Positions 9,949 to 19,163 of a stretch of DNA of 64,000 bases are shown here, piece after piece. The notes under the pieces were generated by a model that saw only the letters and a program-made list of their open reading frames with translations, made no database searches and was not told where the DNA came from. A program made the translations under genes and the position numbers. Every line of letters begins with the position of its first letter. Positions within the stretch are counted from its first letter, which is position 1. Origin of the DNA: Tetracentron sinense (Eukaryota > Streptophyta > Magnoliopsida > Trochodendrales > Trochodendraceae); NCBI GenBank assembly GCA_015143295.1, contig CM026565.1, positions 12,026,041 through 12,090,040 of the forward strand, read 5' to 3'.

Positions 9949-12900
9949 CTGTCAATTTATATTCAAATGACAAAATTACCATGCAAGTTAGGGTTTAGGC
10001 GTTCCTTAGAATCAACCAAATTATAAAGGATTAAACCCTGTGGATTATTAAATAGGATAAAGCTTAGAGACCCTCTTAGGGCCGAGACCACTGAGACCGT
10101 GCTCTAAGGGCACGGGATTTCAGGTGAAGCCCACTATGTGAAATGAGCTCGCCTAAAATCATGTACTCTTAGAGCATGGTCTCGGTCCTAAGAGGGCCTC
10201 AGTAGGAAAGTCCTATTGAATAAATAAGGTAGAAAACTGAGAAAGAAAATAGATATAGAACTTATGTTTTTTTTTTTTTTTTTTCCGAATGAGAATGTAC
10301 TTGGCACCCCATTTTTTAACACTCAGCCAACTGTGGAGGTTCACTCACCCCTAGGGTTAAGCAATTCAACCTTGGCTTTTAGAAAGTAAAAAATAAAAAT
10401 CTTAACTTTACTTTACTTAAGCTTTATGAGGGATAAATGGGGGTTAAAAGGGTCAAGAGGACCTACGGGTCCTCTAATCAGTGCTCTAAATAATTTTGTT
10501 AATTTTTATAAGAGGCTAATTTAAAGGCTGGGCTATGTATGACAGTGGTACTCTTGTAATTATGTAGAAAAACATGAAAAGTTTTGTAAAACACTTTTTT
10601 TTCTCTCTAATACAAGATTGTCACCATCATATAATAAAAAGATAAATCGAATAGATCAGCTTTGTATTTAAAATGTTTTTTTAACTCATGAAATACATAT
10701 GCAATTAGGGTGAAGAGAGAGAAAGGGGGTTGTCAGTAAGAGAGAGGAGTTCTCTTGCTTTATTTTGGTTTTCATAAACTAATGAAATATAGAAACAAGT
10801 GAGTGACTGTTGGGTCCACAGCCACAGCCACAGCCACAGCCACTGTGGAATTGTAGTTCGCTAATGTAGTGTGATTGATTGACTGTGTCTCAACAGCCGG
10901 ATGTTGCAAGGTTGAGACAGTGGATGTTAGTTTGCTGAGAGATCGAATCACAGCCAAACGCGATTGAACTCAGTGAGAGTTCAATCGCACCCAGAGGTTA
11001 GCCCGTTTCCTTTTTAACCTATGGAGGTTAAAATTTCTTAACCTAGGTTAAATTTTTTAAAATATTCTTTTCTAAAAACCATAGTTAGACTTTTGAACCC
11101 TATGGATTAGGGAACCTTAACCATGATTAATAGGAATTAAAAAGGACACGTGTTCTGTGGGTGAGATTGACCTCTCCTTGAGTTCAATTGTGATTGGCTG
11201 TGATTCGATCTCGTTTGTTGATGTGGTGCTGTACTGGATTTTTCGTAAAAGTGTAGCAGCCAGCTCTCCTAATCTTTATTTTTATCTCGGTAATGCTAGC
11301 TTCATTTTTTTTCAAACTAGATCACTTTTTTGGAAAAAAAATATATGTTATTGTCTTCCATTAAAGATAATATTTTGCACTATGTCCAATTAAAAAGAGA
11401 TCTGATAGTGGCGTTTGGTAACTCTAAATAATAAGAGCTTATTTGGGTTTTAAAGCTTATTTGGGTTTTTAAATGTTTGATAAAAGACTTATTAGACCTC
11501 TAGGAACTTTAAAATTAGAGGGAAAACCTCTAAACAAATAAGTAGCACGGGGGTAATTTATTTTTTGGGTCTAAAACTTTAGAGCTTATTCTTTAGAGTT
11601 TATCTTTAAGAGCTTATTATATGTGAGTAGAGTTTTCAAACACACTAAAGTCTAAAAAAAGTGGTGCTCTAGCATTGTTGAGTTACAAATATGAGTTGTA
11701 AGGGATTATTTAATTATTATAAAAAGGAGTAAAACTTAGCAAAGGAACCAAATCATCTACGGTTATTACTGCTCTCGAGGGAGTCGCCACATGTCCCTTT
11801 TGACACCTCTTAACTATGGTTAAGATACACTCACCCTAGGGTTTACCCACAAATCCTTGATTTTTAGAAAAAAAAATTAAAATATTTTTTCAAACGATAT
11901 TTACTTTTTTAATATTTTTTTTTCTAAAATCAATGATAGATGGGTGAACCCTAACAACAGTTAAGGGGTGTCAAAAAGGACATGTGGCGCAGCAGCATAA
12001 CCGGTTGAAACAAGAGAGGATTTGGTTCCTAATTATAATAGGATTCTAAACTTTTTATATAATTTTTTTTGGAAACCAACTTTTTATTTAATTTCTAGCA
12101 CTAACTCTGATATATGCCAAAAGCATTTCCCTTTATGTTTTGTAGCTTGACCTACAACTACTAGTGGGTAGCACGTGGGATGCAAGTGAGAGCGAGGGGA
12201 AGGAGTTAATCACAGTTAATAAGAGTTAAAAGGGACACGTGTTAACCTGCGGGTGCGATTGAACTCGCTAGTAGCACGTTCGATGCACGTGAGAGGGGAA
12301 GGAGTTAACCACAGTTAATAGGAGTTAAAAGGAATACATGTTAACCCGCGGGTGTGATTGAACTCTCCCGAGTTCAATCACGATTGGCTGTGATTCTATA
12401 GATAGATGAGCAAGGGTTAGTTTTGGAATTAAAGTGAAACATTAAATCAAAGGTCAGGGGTAGTTTGGGAATTAATGTAAAACATTAATTTAACATTTTG
12501 TTTTTATATAAGGGTAGTTTGGAAATTTTGGAAAAATCATCTACGCATGCTTCTGGCATTATCTTTACTATTATAATGGGAGAGGTAGGCGTAGCCTGAT
12601 TTTTCCAAAATTCTCAAACAACCGTCATATAAAACAAAGCTTTGATTTCATGATTTACTTTAATTCTCAAACTACCCCTTGCTTAACTATCTATTTAAAG
12701 AATAGAATCATAGCCAATCACGATTGAACTCGGGGAGAGTTCAATTGCACCTGCAGGTTAACACGTGTCTTTTTTAACTCCTATTAACTGTGGTTAACTC
12801 CTTTCCCTCACGTGCATCGCACGTGCCACCCACTAGTACTAGTAAAGATAATGGCATGGCCATTATTGCTAAGTTTCACTTTAAACGTGGTAATTGGGAT

Positions 12901-15900
12901 ACATGCAAGAGCAATATCCCCTTCTCTTTAAGAGCAACACCACCACGCTAATGTAACTGCATGAGCCAACAAGAATTTGATGCAAAAGGGCCCAAACCTT
13001 AACTCTAACTTATGAAGGGTTAAATTATGATCCGGTGCGGCACCCTTTAGCATTCTAAATTGATGTTAATTTTATAATTATAGGAGAAATCATACTAAAA
13101 ATTTTCATTTCTAAATTGATGGCAATTTTAAAATTATAGGAGAAATCATACTAAATAAAATTGTCACTCTGTTTTCCATATTTACATACTGCCACAAACC
13201 TTTGATTTAAAATGAGAACTCCCAAACGAATCTAAGCGATGCTCATATTTAAGAGATTAACTATAAACAGGAGCTTCAATTGAAGAGAAAATGGAAGCAA
13301 CCCAAAAATTTGCCTTGACAATGGTAATTTGAAAATTACAAGAAAAAAAATTTAATTGGTAGAAATACCCCGTATTGTAATTTTCAAAGAGATTAACTGT
13401 CAACAGGAGTTCTGGTTTAAAAGATAACTGGAGCAACCAAAATTTTGCCTTATGATAGGGTCATTTGGTAAGTATAAAAATAAAAAGAAGAACATTTTTG
13501 TCATCTAAATTTATTTATTTGGAATTCTTAAAAGAGTCCTTACAAGAAGATGACATAAAAAGAAGAATATTTTTGTCAGATAAATTTATTTCTGTGTAAT
13601 TCTTAAAAGAGTCCTGAGAAGATGATGGCAGAATCTTAACCTTAAGGGTTAATGAATCTTTAATTGTGATTAAGATTCAAGTTTAGATGCTTTAAAAGGA
13701 TTAATGAATCTTAACCATACTTAAAGGGAGTTCGAAGGGGGACACGTTAATTTTTTTTTTATATAAAAAAAAACCAAGATTAGATGCTTTAACTCTATGG
13801 GTTAGTGTATCTTAACTTTGAACACGTTAATTTTTTTCTTTTAAAACCAAGGTTAGATGTTTTAACTCTAAGGGTTAGTGTATCTTAACCTAAGTTAAAG
13901 AGAGTTAAAAGAGGACACGTCAAATTTAAAAAAAAAACCAAAGTTAGATGCTTTTCTCGAATCTTAATTACAAGAGTTAAGACTTATTAACCATAGTTCA
14001 AAGATAGTTAAAGCTTTGTGAGGTTATGAAATCTCATAAGGACATAATAGTCATTTTCCTAACAATAATAGACGAAATGCTAACAAAATTAAGGATTGAG
14101 GTTGTTTGTCTAACAGTTGCAAACCATGAGTTATTTTGCAAAACTGTTAATCATAACAGTGTATTTGCAAAGGTGGTAGAACACAGAAGCTGATATGCAA
14201 AACACCTTCTTTCTAATCTCCTCAACATCAGGTTTTTCTAACCTAACGAGGAGTGCTAGCCCTACTCTCAGCACCTCCCTACTCTCAACTTGAGGCAACC
14301 ACTTGGCCATTTTCAATGTTAAAGTCTTACAATCATTGAAAAAGTGCATACTTTAACCGTGAAAATGGACAAATGTTTGGCTCAAACTGAAAGTAGGAAA
14401 GCCTTGAGAGTAGGGCTAGCACTCCTCCTAACATGAACGTATAAATAGCTTCATATGGGTGTCAGTAAATAGTTTTATGGCCTAATTAATGGTGTAAAAG
14501 ATTTTATGATAAAAGATGAATTTTTTGCTTTATTTTTATTGTTTGGTTGCATTCTTAAAAATAAGGAGAAAATTTATTTACGTTACTAATTTGTATTTAG
14601 AGTAAAGGAATCACTACAAAACTAATGACTTTTAGCGGTGGTTACAACAAAGTGTCGCTACTGGACTCCAAACTGTACTAATACCTTAAGCGGCGGTCAC
14701 ATTTAAGAGTGGTGCTTTTGTCATTCGAATAAAAATATGTTAAAATAATACATTTATAAGTTTTCTAGTTTGTAATTTCTGTTATTTAAACACATGCAAA
14801 AATGAGTATTTTTATTATTTTAAAAAATACATGGAAATACATTTTTATCATTTGAAAAAAAATACACATGGTGGACTTTTGTTATTTTAGAAAACAAATA
14901 TAGAAAGATATTTTTTATTTTGAGAAATATATTTGGAGAAGATTATTTTGTCATTTTAAAAAATAATTGTGCAGAGTTAATTTTGTTATTTCAAAAATAT
15001 ACATAAAGAATGATATTTTTATCATTTTAGAAAAGAAATATATCGAATTAAGAGTCAAAGAATATTTATGTCATCTTAAATGTAACTAAAATTTTTCATT
15101 TTAATAATAAATATACATGAAGAGGGACACACTTGTTAACATGCGCTTTTAGGTCTTTTACATTATATTTAAAGAAATGGAAATTTTAGGCCGCACTTTT
15201 ATTTACTAGTTCTATTGTTTTAAACAATAAAAAATATGATTTTTTTTTTGCATAAAACATATTTTGTAAACGTGGTTCCTTTTTTTTTTTTTTTTTTTTA
15301 AACCAATCATATTTTTTTTTTGAAAATCAAGAAAATAGAAATTTCTGTTACTTCTGTTTTTAGAAATATAAAACAAAAGCAGAAAACATGGATAGAGTGC
15401 TATGCACCGCCACCACCACCACCAGGGGTGAAGCCAGGTGGTGTCCTATAGGGGTATGTGCCCCTGATAAACTTTTAATTAAAAAAAATTTAGCCATGGG
15501 AATGAGGACATGCAAGCATCCGTAAACTTAAAAAAGGTATCTTTTATATTAAAATTTTTAATTATTTAATTGGGCATAATTGTTAACAAATTACAATTGT
15601 CTCGAATAAAATTATACTATATTATTTAATATGGCATAACCATGAGAGAAGGGGCAACATTCCCTAAAGTTTTGAAAACAAAATATATCTTTTATGATAT
15701 GTTATTTAATTATTTAACAGGGCATAACCATGGGCAAGGGGACAACTCTCCTATAAACAAGGAGAAATAATACGTGTAAGATATGTTTGAAATAACCAAA
15801 TAAGTTAATCATAATTGTTTTCTGGGGGATATGCATCCGAGCCCCCATCCCTTTAGACCCAAAATATTTCGTACCCGCCTAATAATTCTTTACAAATCCT

Positions 15901-18020
15901 TCAAGAACACTATAATTTTCCATCAACCACTACATTGCATGCCCCCTTCCAGAAAATCCTAGCTCTACTACCCCTATAGATTGAAATAATCTACTCAAAT
16001 TATTATGTTCATCATATTTATCCAGTTCATTTTTCTGATTTTTCTTTTCTAAAATAAGTAATGATATTTAATAATGTCAAGCGTGTTTCCCAGAATTTTT
16101 TATTTTAATTTTAGAAATCAAAAAATATAAGCAGAAAATTCACAGGGTTTCCAAACGGGCCTTTAGTTATTTTATTTCATGGAAAATATACTTAAAAGCA
16201 AAAAGAATCCGATGTCATGGAAAATAGAGATTGAATCACAACCACTCAAGATTGAACTCGGGGAGAGTTCAATTGCATCCACAAGTCAACGTATGTCCCC
16301 TTTAATTCCTATTAATTGTGGTTAAGATTCACTAACCCTGAGGATTCGATTGAAAAACCCCTTGGTTTTTAGAAATTTCTTTTAAAAAAATTTAATCCTA
16401 AGATTAAAATTTCTTAACCATAGGGTTAAATTTCTTTTAATATATTTTTCTCAAAATGGGGTTAGATTGTTGAACTTTAAGAGTTAGTGAATCTTAACCA
16501 CAATTGATAAGGGTTAAAAGGGACACGTGTTGACTTGTGGACTCATGATTGGCTATGATTCGATCTCCAAAACAAAATAGATAATAACTATTAGCAGAAG
16601 CTTCAATTGATCAGTCAACCGAAACAATCCAAAATTTGCCTTGAGAAGGGGATATTTATGAAAAAATGTTCGGTTAAGAAATACCCTTATTTTGTGTTCA
16701 TAAAAACAAATTTTGGGTCGTTCCGGTTGACTCTTCAAGCAGAAGTCTTGTTCACAGAATGTCCGGAAAAGGACTATAAATTCTCTCTAGTTGTAACTGG
16801 ACTCCTTGCCCTTGAGGTCGCCACATGTCCCTATTGACATTCTTTAATTGTGGTTAAGATTCACTCACCCCTAGGGTTCACCCACCTATCCTTGGTTTTT
16901 AGAAAAAAATTAAAATTTATTTTTAACCCTAGTTAAAATTAACTAACTCCTATGGTTAAAAAAATTCAATAATTTTTCTTAAAAACCAAAGATAGGTAGG
17001 TGAACCCTAGAAGTTGATGAATCTTAACCACAGTTAAGGGGTATCAATACACGCGGTGACCTTAGGGGCATATTTGGAGTCCTTGAGAGAATTTAGAGTC
17101 CCGGAAAATATAGGCGCAAGTCAGATACGTATAGAAGAAAAGAAAAATATATTTTTTTAACCAAAAGTATTAGAAGCCAAATCCTAGAGGTTGCTAAACT
17201 GCGCAGAGGGCGACACGCCAAGGAAATTCTTTCCCGACGATTCGCGACTCGAGAGGTGGCTCGCTCTCGCTCCATCTCTAAAATATTCGTTTCATTATTT
17301 TATTTTCTAACGAACTAGACGACATTTATTTTTACATTAACCCTATGTTTGGTTACCGAGAAAATAAGTGAAAACATGGAAAAGAAAAGAAAATTGGGCA
17401 AAACACAACTCAAATTTGTATTAGAAATCCAAAATTTTCTTTTCTTTTCCATGTTTTCACCTATTTTCTTAACAACCAAACATAGCATTAAAGAGTCAAT
17501 GAAGAAGAAAGAAGCTGATGTACCTGCAATTCTCTATAGTTTTAGGCAGAGATAGAAGCAAGTTGCCGGAGATATTCAAGACTTTCAGCTTTGATAGACA
17601 CCCAATCGAGTTTGGGAGGGATTTAAGCTGGTTTGAGTGGACGTCCAACACCACCACGTTTAGCAATCTAGCCGTTAGAGATTCTGGTATACTCTGTGAA
17701 ATTTCAAACAAAACAAATTGAGATTACAAAGTTCTCAGTCATCCATAACTTTTCACATTACCATCGGAAATTAAGAACCCACCGCATAATCTTATGAGAA
17801 TATACAGAGAGAGATAAGATACCTCTAGATTGTTATTGGAAAGATCCAACTTGCAGATCATAACTAAATTAAGAGAAGGATTTGGGAGAGAATCGAAAGA
17901 CATCCCACTAAGATCAACAACGTTCTCCAGCTTCTCTTCTTCAATCGATCTTCTCCTATCCGTCTTCTTCCTCACATCCATCCTTATTTGATCGTCATAC
18001 ATCATCTTTACCTCCACCAC
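9258..18020 (-). CDS. PIRL: Plant intracellular Ras-group LRR protein (PIRL6/7/8-like), three exons
   Basis: Exons are 18020-17823, 17693-17524 and 9948-9258 on the minus strand, with GT-AG borders at both introns. The total of 1,059 bp gives 352 residues plus a stop. Residues 1-35 are charged. Plant-type PIRL leucine-rich repeats follow from about 36 to 275 ([95 protein letters not shown]). A tail follows with [12 protein letters not shown] and three SPR motifs (SPRY, SPRR, SPRN). The order and wording match my memory of Arabidopsis PIRL6-8, which are about 370-383 residues. PIRLs are cytosolic LRR proteins related to Ras-binding LRR proteins, some acting in pollen development. No signal peptide or membrane segment is seen. 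In-frame Met codons at residues 6 and 7 are alternative starts. Confidence 0.93.
10067..10200. mobile_element. Foldback MITE, 134 bp
   Basis: Left arm starts GAGACCCTCTTAGGGCCGAG and the right arm ends as its near reverse complement (CTCGGTCCTAAGAGGGCCTC). The arms are about 60 bp with few mismatches and almost no loop, so the whole unit folds into one hairpin. No clear target duplication. Confidence 0.7.
10939..11212. mobile_element. MITE with GAGATCGAATCACAGCC ends
   Basis: The terminal inverted repeats GAGATCGAATCACAGCC / GGCTGTGATTCGATCTC continue inward as ATTGAACTC-rich arms. The centre is TTAACC-rich with an ACACGTGT-type site. The same family recurs at 16227-16567, and a half copy sits inside the Helitron at 12562-12836. 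Confidence 0.75.
11407..11655. mobile_element. Candidate MITE with GTTTGGTAACTCTAAA-like ends
   Basis: Left GTGGCGTTTGGTAACTCT and right GAGTTTTCAAACACACTA are imperfect inverted repeats, with further inverted AAGAGCTTATT motifs inside. GTTTGG-type ends are common in plant MITEs. No target duplication was settled. Confidence 0.45.
11744..12029. mobile_element. MITE with GGAACCAAATC ends
   Basis: Terminal inverted repeats GGAACCAAATC / GATTTGGTTCC are followed by inner arms GCCACATGTCC / GGACATGTGGC and TGACACC / GGTGTCA. The inner part (TTAAC...CACCC, ACCCTAG) resembles the unit at 16799-17082, so the two are relatives with different outer ends. Confidence 0.7.
12161..12561 (-). mobile_element. 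Degraded Helitron-like unit, minus orientation
   Basis: Its left edge is the reverse complement of a Helitron 3' end (CTAG after a CACGTG-type hairpin), and a second such end lies at about 12267-12300. Its body is an inverted, diverged copy of the Helitron that follows, giving a head-to-head palindrome of about 675 bp. The 5' end is unclear. Confidence 0.5.
12562..12836 (+). mobile_element. Non-autonomous Helitron, 275 bp
   Basis: It starts TCTTTACTATTATAATGGG and ends with a 7-bp perfect hairpin CACGTGC-ATC-GCACGTG (12809-12825), then CCACCCA and CTAG. It sits between A (12561) and T (12837), as Helitrons require, and has no coding capacity. It contains half of a GAGATCGAATC-family MITE, a possible captured fragment. 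Oddly, the start TGGCATTATCTTTACTA just outside and across its left edge is repeated inverted just beyond its right edge (12836-12856). Confidence 0.7.
14248..14428. mobile_element. Foldback element with GAGGAGTGCTAGCC ends
   Basis: Left arm GAGGAGTGCTAGCCCTACTC (14248-14314) and a diverged inverted right arm (about 14359-14428, ending GAGTAGGGCTAGCACTCCTC) enclose a short loop. MITE-like. Confidence 0.65.
14611..14720. mobile_element. CACTA-type transposon end fragment
   Basis: CACTACAAAACTAATGAC followed by TTTTAGCGGTGGTT and GCGGCGGTCAC repeats looks like the terminal and subterminal part of a plant CACTA element. The other end and transposase are not seen. Confidence 0.45.
15423..15977. 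mobile_element. Candidate non-autonomous DNA transposon (AGGGGTGAAGCCAGG end)
   Basis: The left end AGGGGTGAAGCCAGG and right end CCTAGCTCTACTACCCCT are imperfect inverses, with GCCCC motifs just inside. This resembles the GGGGCGGAGCCAGG-ended elements common in plants. The internal repeats GGCATAACCATG...AAGGGG occur twice. No open frame. Confidence 0.4.
16227..16567. mobile_element. MITE with GAGATTGAATCACAACC ends
   Basis: Same family as 10939-11212: left GAGATTGAATCACAACCA, right TGGCTATGATTCGATCTC, inner ACACGTGT and TTAACC motifs, about 341 bp. The pairing of its two arms is still clear. Confidence 0.75.
16605..16740. repeat. Foldback repeat giving similar ORFs on both strands
   Basis: GTCAACCGAAACAATCCAAA and its diverged inverse near 16710-16735 form a hairpin of about 135 bp. 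Both strands therefore translate to look-alike short peptides. These are repeat artefacts, not genes. Confidence 0.65.
16799..17082. mobile_element. MITE with GGACTCC ends
   Basis: GGACTCC / GGAGTCC ends enclose inner inverted arms (GAGGTCGCCACATGT against ACACGCGGTGACCTTA) and the TTAACC...CCCTAGGGTT core shared with 11744-12029. Length 284 bp. Confidence 0.65.
17341..17485. mobile_element. MITE, 145 bp, next to PIRL exon 2
   Basis: Terminal inverted repeats of about 50 bp (starting CTATGTTTGGTT) form a full hairpin, flanked on both sides by CATTAA (17335-17340 and 17486-17491), a likely target duplication. It lies about 40 bp inside intron 2 from the exon 2 donor. Confidence 0.75.
17524..17693 (-). 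CDS. PIRL: PIRL exon 2 (residues 67-123)
   Basis: It follows a TTCACAG acceptor and reads [12 protein letters not shown], then two LRRs, ending within the Arg codon of ENCR at a GGTACA donor (phase 2). A stop follows within the intron if it is read through, which supports splicing. Confidence 0.92.
17823..18020 (-). CDS. PIRL: PIRL exon 1 (residues 1-66)
   Basis: It starts ATG at 18020 and ends exactly on a codon (phase 0) at a GTATCT donor. It holds the charged N-terminus and the first LRR ([19 protein letters not shown], then [11 protein letters not shown]). The following 129-bp intron (17694-17822) is typical in size. Confidence 0.92.
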
Positions 18021-18048
18021 GATTCGCGATAGGATATGATGTGCAGAA

Positions 18049-18125
18049 AGATTATTATATAAATCGATGGTGAAACATTCAAGTACGGATTACATGATTG
18101 TTGACACGTGTGCATGACGTCTTGT
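18049..18125 (-). promoter_or_regulatory. PIRL promoter: TATA-like box, G-box and TGACGTC site
   Basis: On the minus strand a TTTATATAATAATC TATA-like box lies about 35-45 bp upstream of the ATG, predicting a very short 5' UTR of roughly ten bases unless a downstream Met is used. Upstream are a G-box CACGTG (18105-18110, within ACACGTG) and TGACGTC (18115-18121), both classical bZIP-type sites. Their close pairing suggests bZIP control, which is inference only. Confidence 0.5.
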
Positions 18126-18210
18126 ACGTACGAGCCGTAGCCTATGGCAGCATGGCCACGTCTCTATTATTAAAAAGTCAACACTTTTTTCTGGGCAGCA
18201 ATAGGCGGTT

Positions 18211-18227
18211 GCCCGTCAATAACGGGC
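18211..18227. repeat. Short perfect inverted repeat in the PIRL upstream region
   Basis: GCCCGT-CAATA-ACGGGC forms a 6-bp stem with a 5-base loop about 200 bp upstream of the PIRL start. Function is unknown. Confidence 0.5.
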
Positions 18228-18336
18228 ATCTTAATTTAATCGTTAGACTAAATCCTTGTTTTTATATATTTAATTATAGGTTTTTTTTACGTATCAGTTG
18301 TTGCATTCTTCTAAAAAAGTTTTGCAAAATAACTTA

Positions 18337-19035
18337 GGATGCGTTTGGATTTGTGGAATTAGTGGACGGAATTGGTAATTCCATTCCTGAATTCAAATTC
18401 TGTTGTTTGACTTGTACTATACAAAAGACTGGAATTAAAATCGTCAATTTCGTACAGAATTGAAACAGTGGTTTCATAAATTAAATGAACATAATTCAAA
18501 TCCTTACTGAGAGGTCTTGTTTGATAATTCCACACTATTGTGGGATTGAGGGAAAAACACGAACCTTATGAAAATCTCTCTCCAACTACTTATCATGTGA
18601 GTTAAATGAATAATAATTTAATACATTAAATAATTTTAATTATAATTTAGAATAATATTAAAATCTGATATATAATAATTACTATATTAAATAATAATAA
18701 TTATAAATTAATAAATAAAATTATAAGTAATAGTCTAAATAATAATAATTATTATTATTATAATTATAATTTATAATAATATTTAAATTTAATATATTAA
18801 ATAATAATAATAGCAATATTTAAATTTAATAAATATATTACTTGCATAATTATTTATTCCTATTATTGTATTCAAATTATTTTTTGCATAATTTTTTTTA
18901 GTCTAAATTCCATGTAATCAATAGTGCATCCAAATGGCAGAATTATAAATTATGTAGAATTCAATTCAATGGATTTCAATTCCATAGAACTCAATTCTTT
19001 AGGTCAATTCCAATTCCACAAATCCAAACGCAACC
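18337..19035. mobile_element. Tourist-like (PIF/Harbinger) MITE, 699 bp
   Basis: Ends GGATGCGTTTGGATTTGTGG and its inverse CCACAAATCCAAACGCAACC are flanked by TTA on both sides (18334-18336, 19036-19038), the target preference of this superfamily. The centre is very AT-rich (18600-18900, TAATAATAAT). It lies just upstream of the PIRL promoter. No transposase frame. Confidence 0.8.
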
Positions 19036-19163
19036 TTAATGTTTTCCAACAGTTGGACAACGAACCTCAATCCATGGTTCCATTAGACTTTCGAATGTAT
19101 TTGTTAATCAAATGATTATAATGCCTTTAAGAGACTTCATAACCTTACAAAGTCCCTTTAACT

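Larger units (their letters stand above)
9949..17523 (-). other. PIRL intron 2, 7,575 bp, filled with MITE-like repeats
   Basis: Unusually long for this gene type. At least ten inverted-repeat or MITE-like units lie in it, listed separately. Stretches between them (10201-10938, 12857-14247, 14429-14610, 14721-15422, 15978-16226) are AT-rich, with poly-T runs (10268-10284, 15282-15300), an AGCCAC microsatellite (10815-10845), a CCACCA run (15408-15425) and duplicated segments (13055-13160; 13730-13950). No gene is seen in them. Confidence 0.85.

Noticed and set aside
9664-10026. Plus-strand 120-residue ORF
   Set aside because: Lies antisense to PIRL exon 3 and mirrors its LRR codons.
10067-10200. 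Possible microRNA precursor
   Set aside because: Arms pair along their whole length with terminal inverted repeats, better explained as a MITE; no expression data.
16553-16837. Two similar ORFs on opposite strands, a possible gene pair
   Set aside because: Both arise from one inverted repeat (16605-16740).
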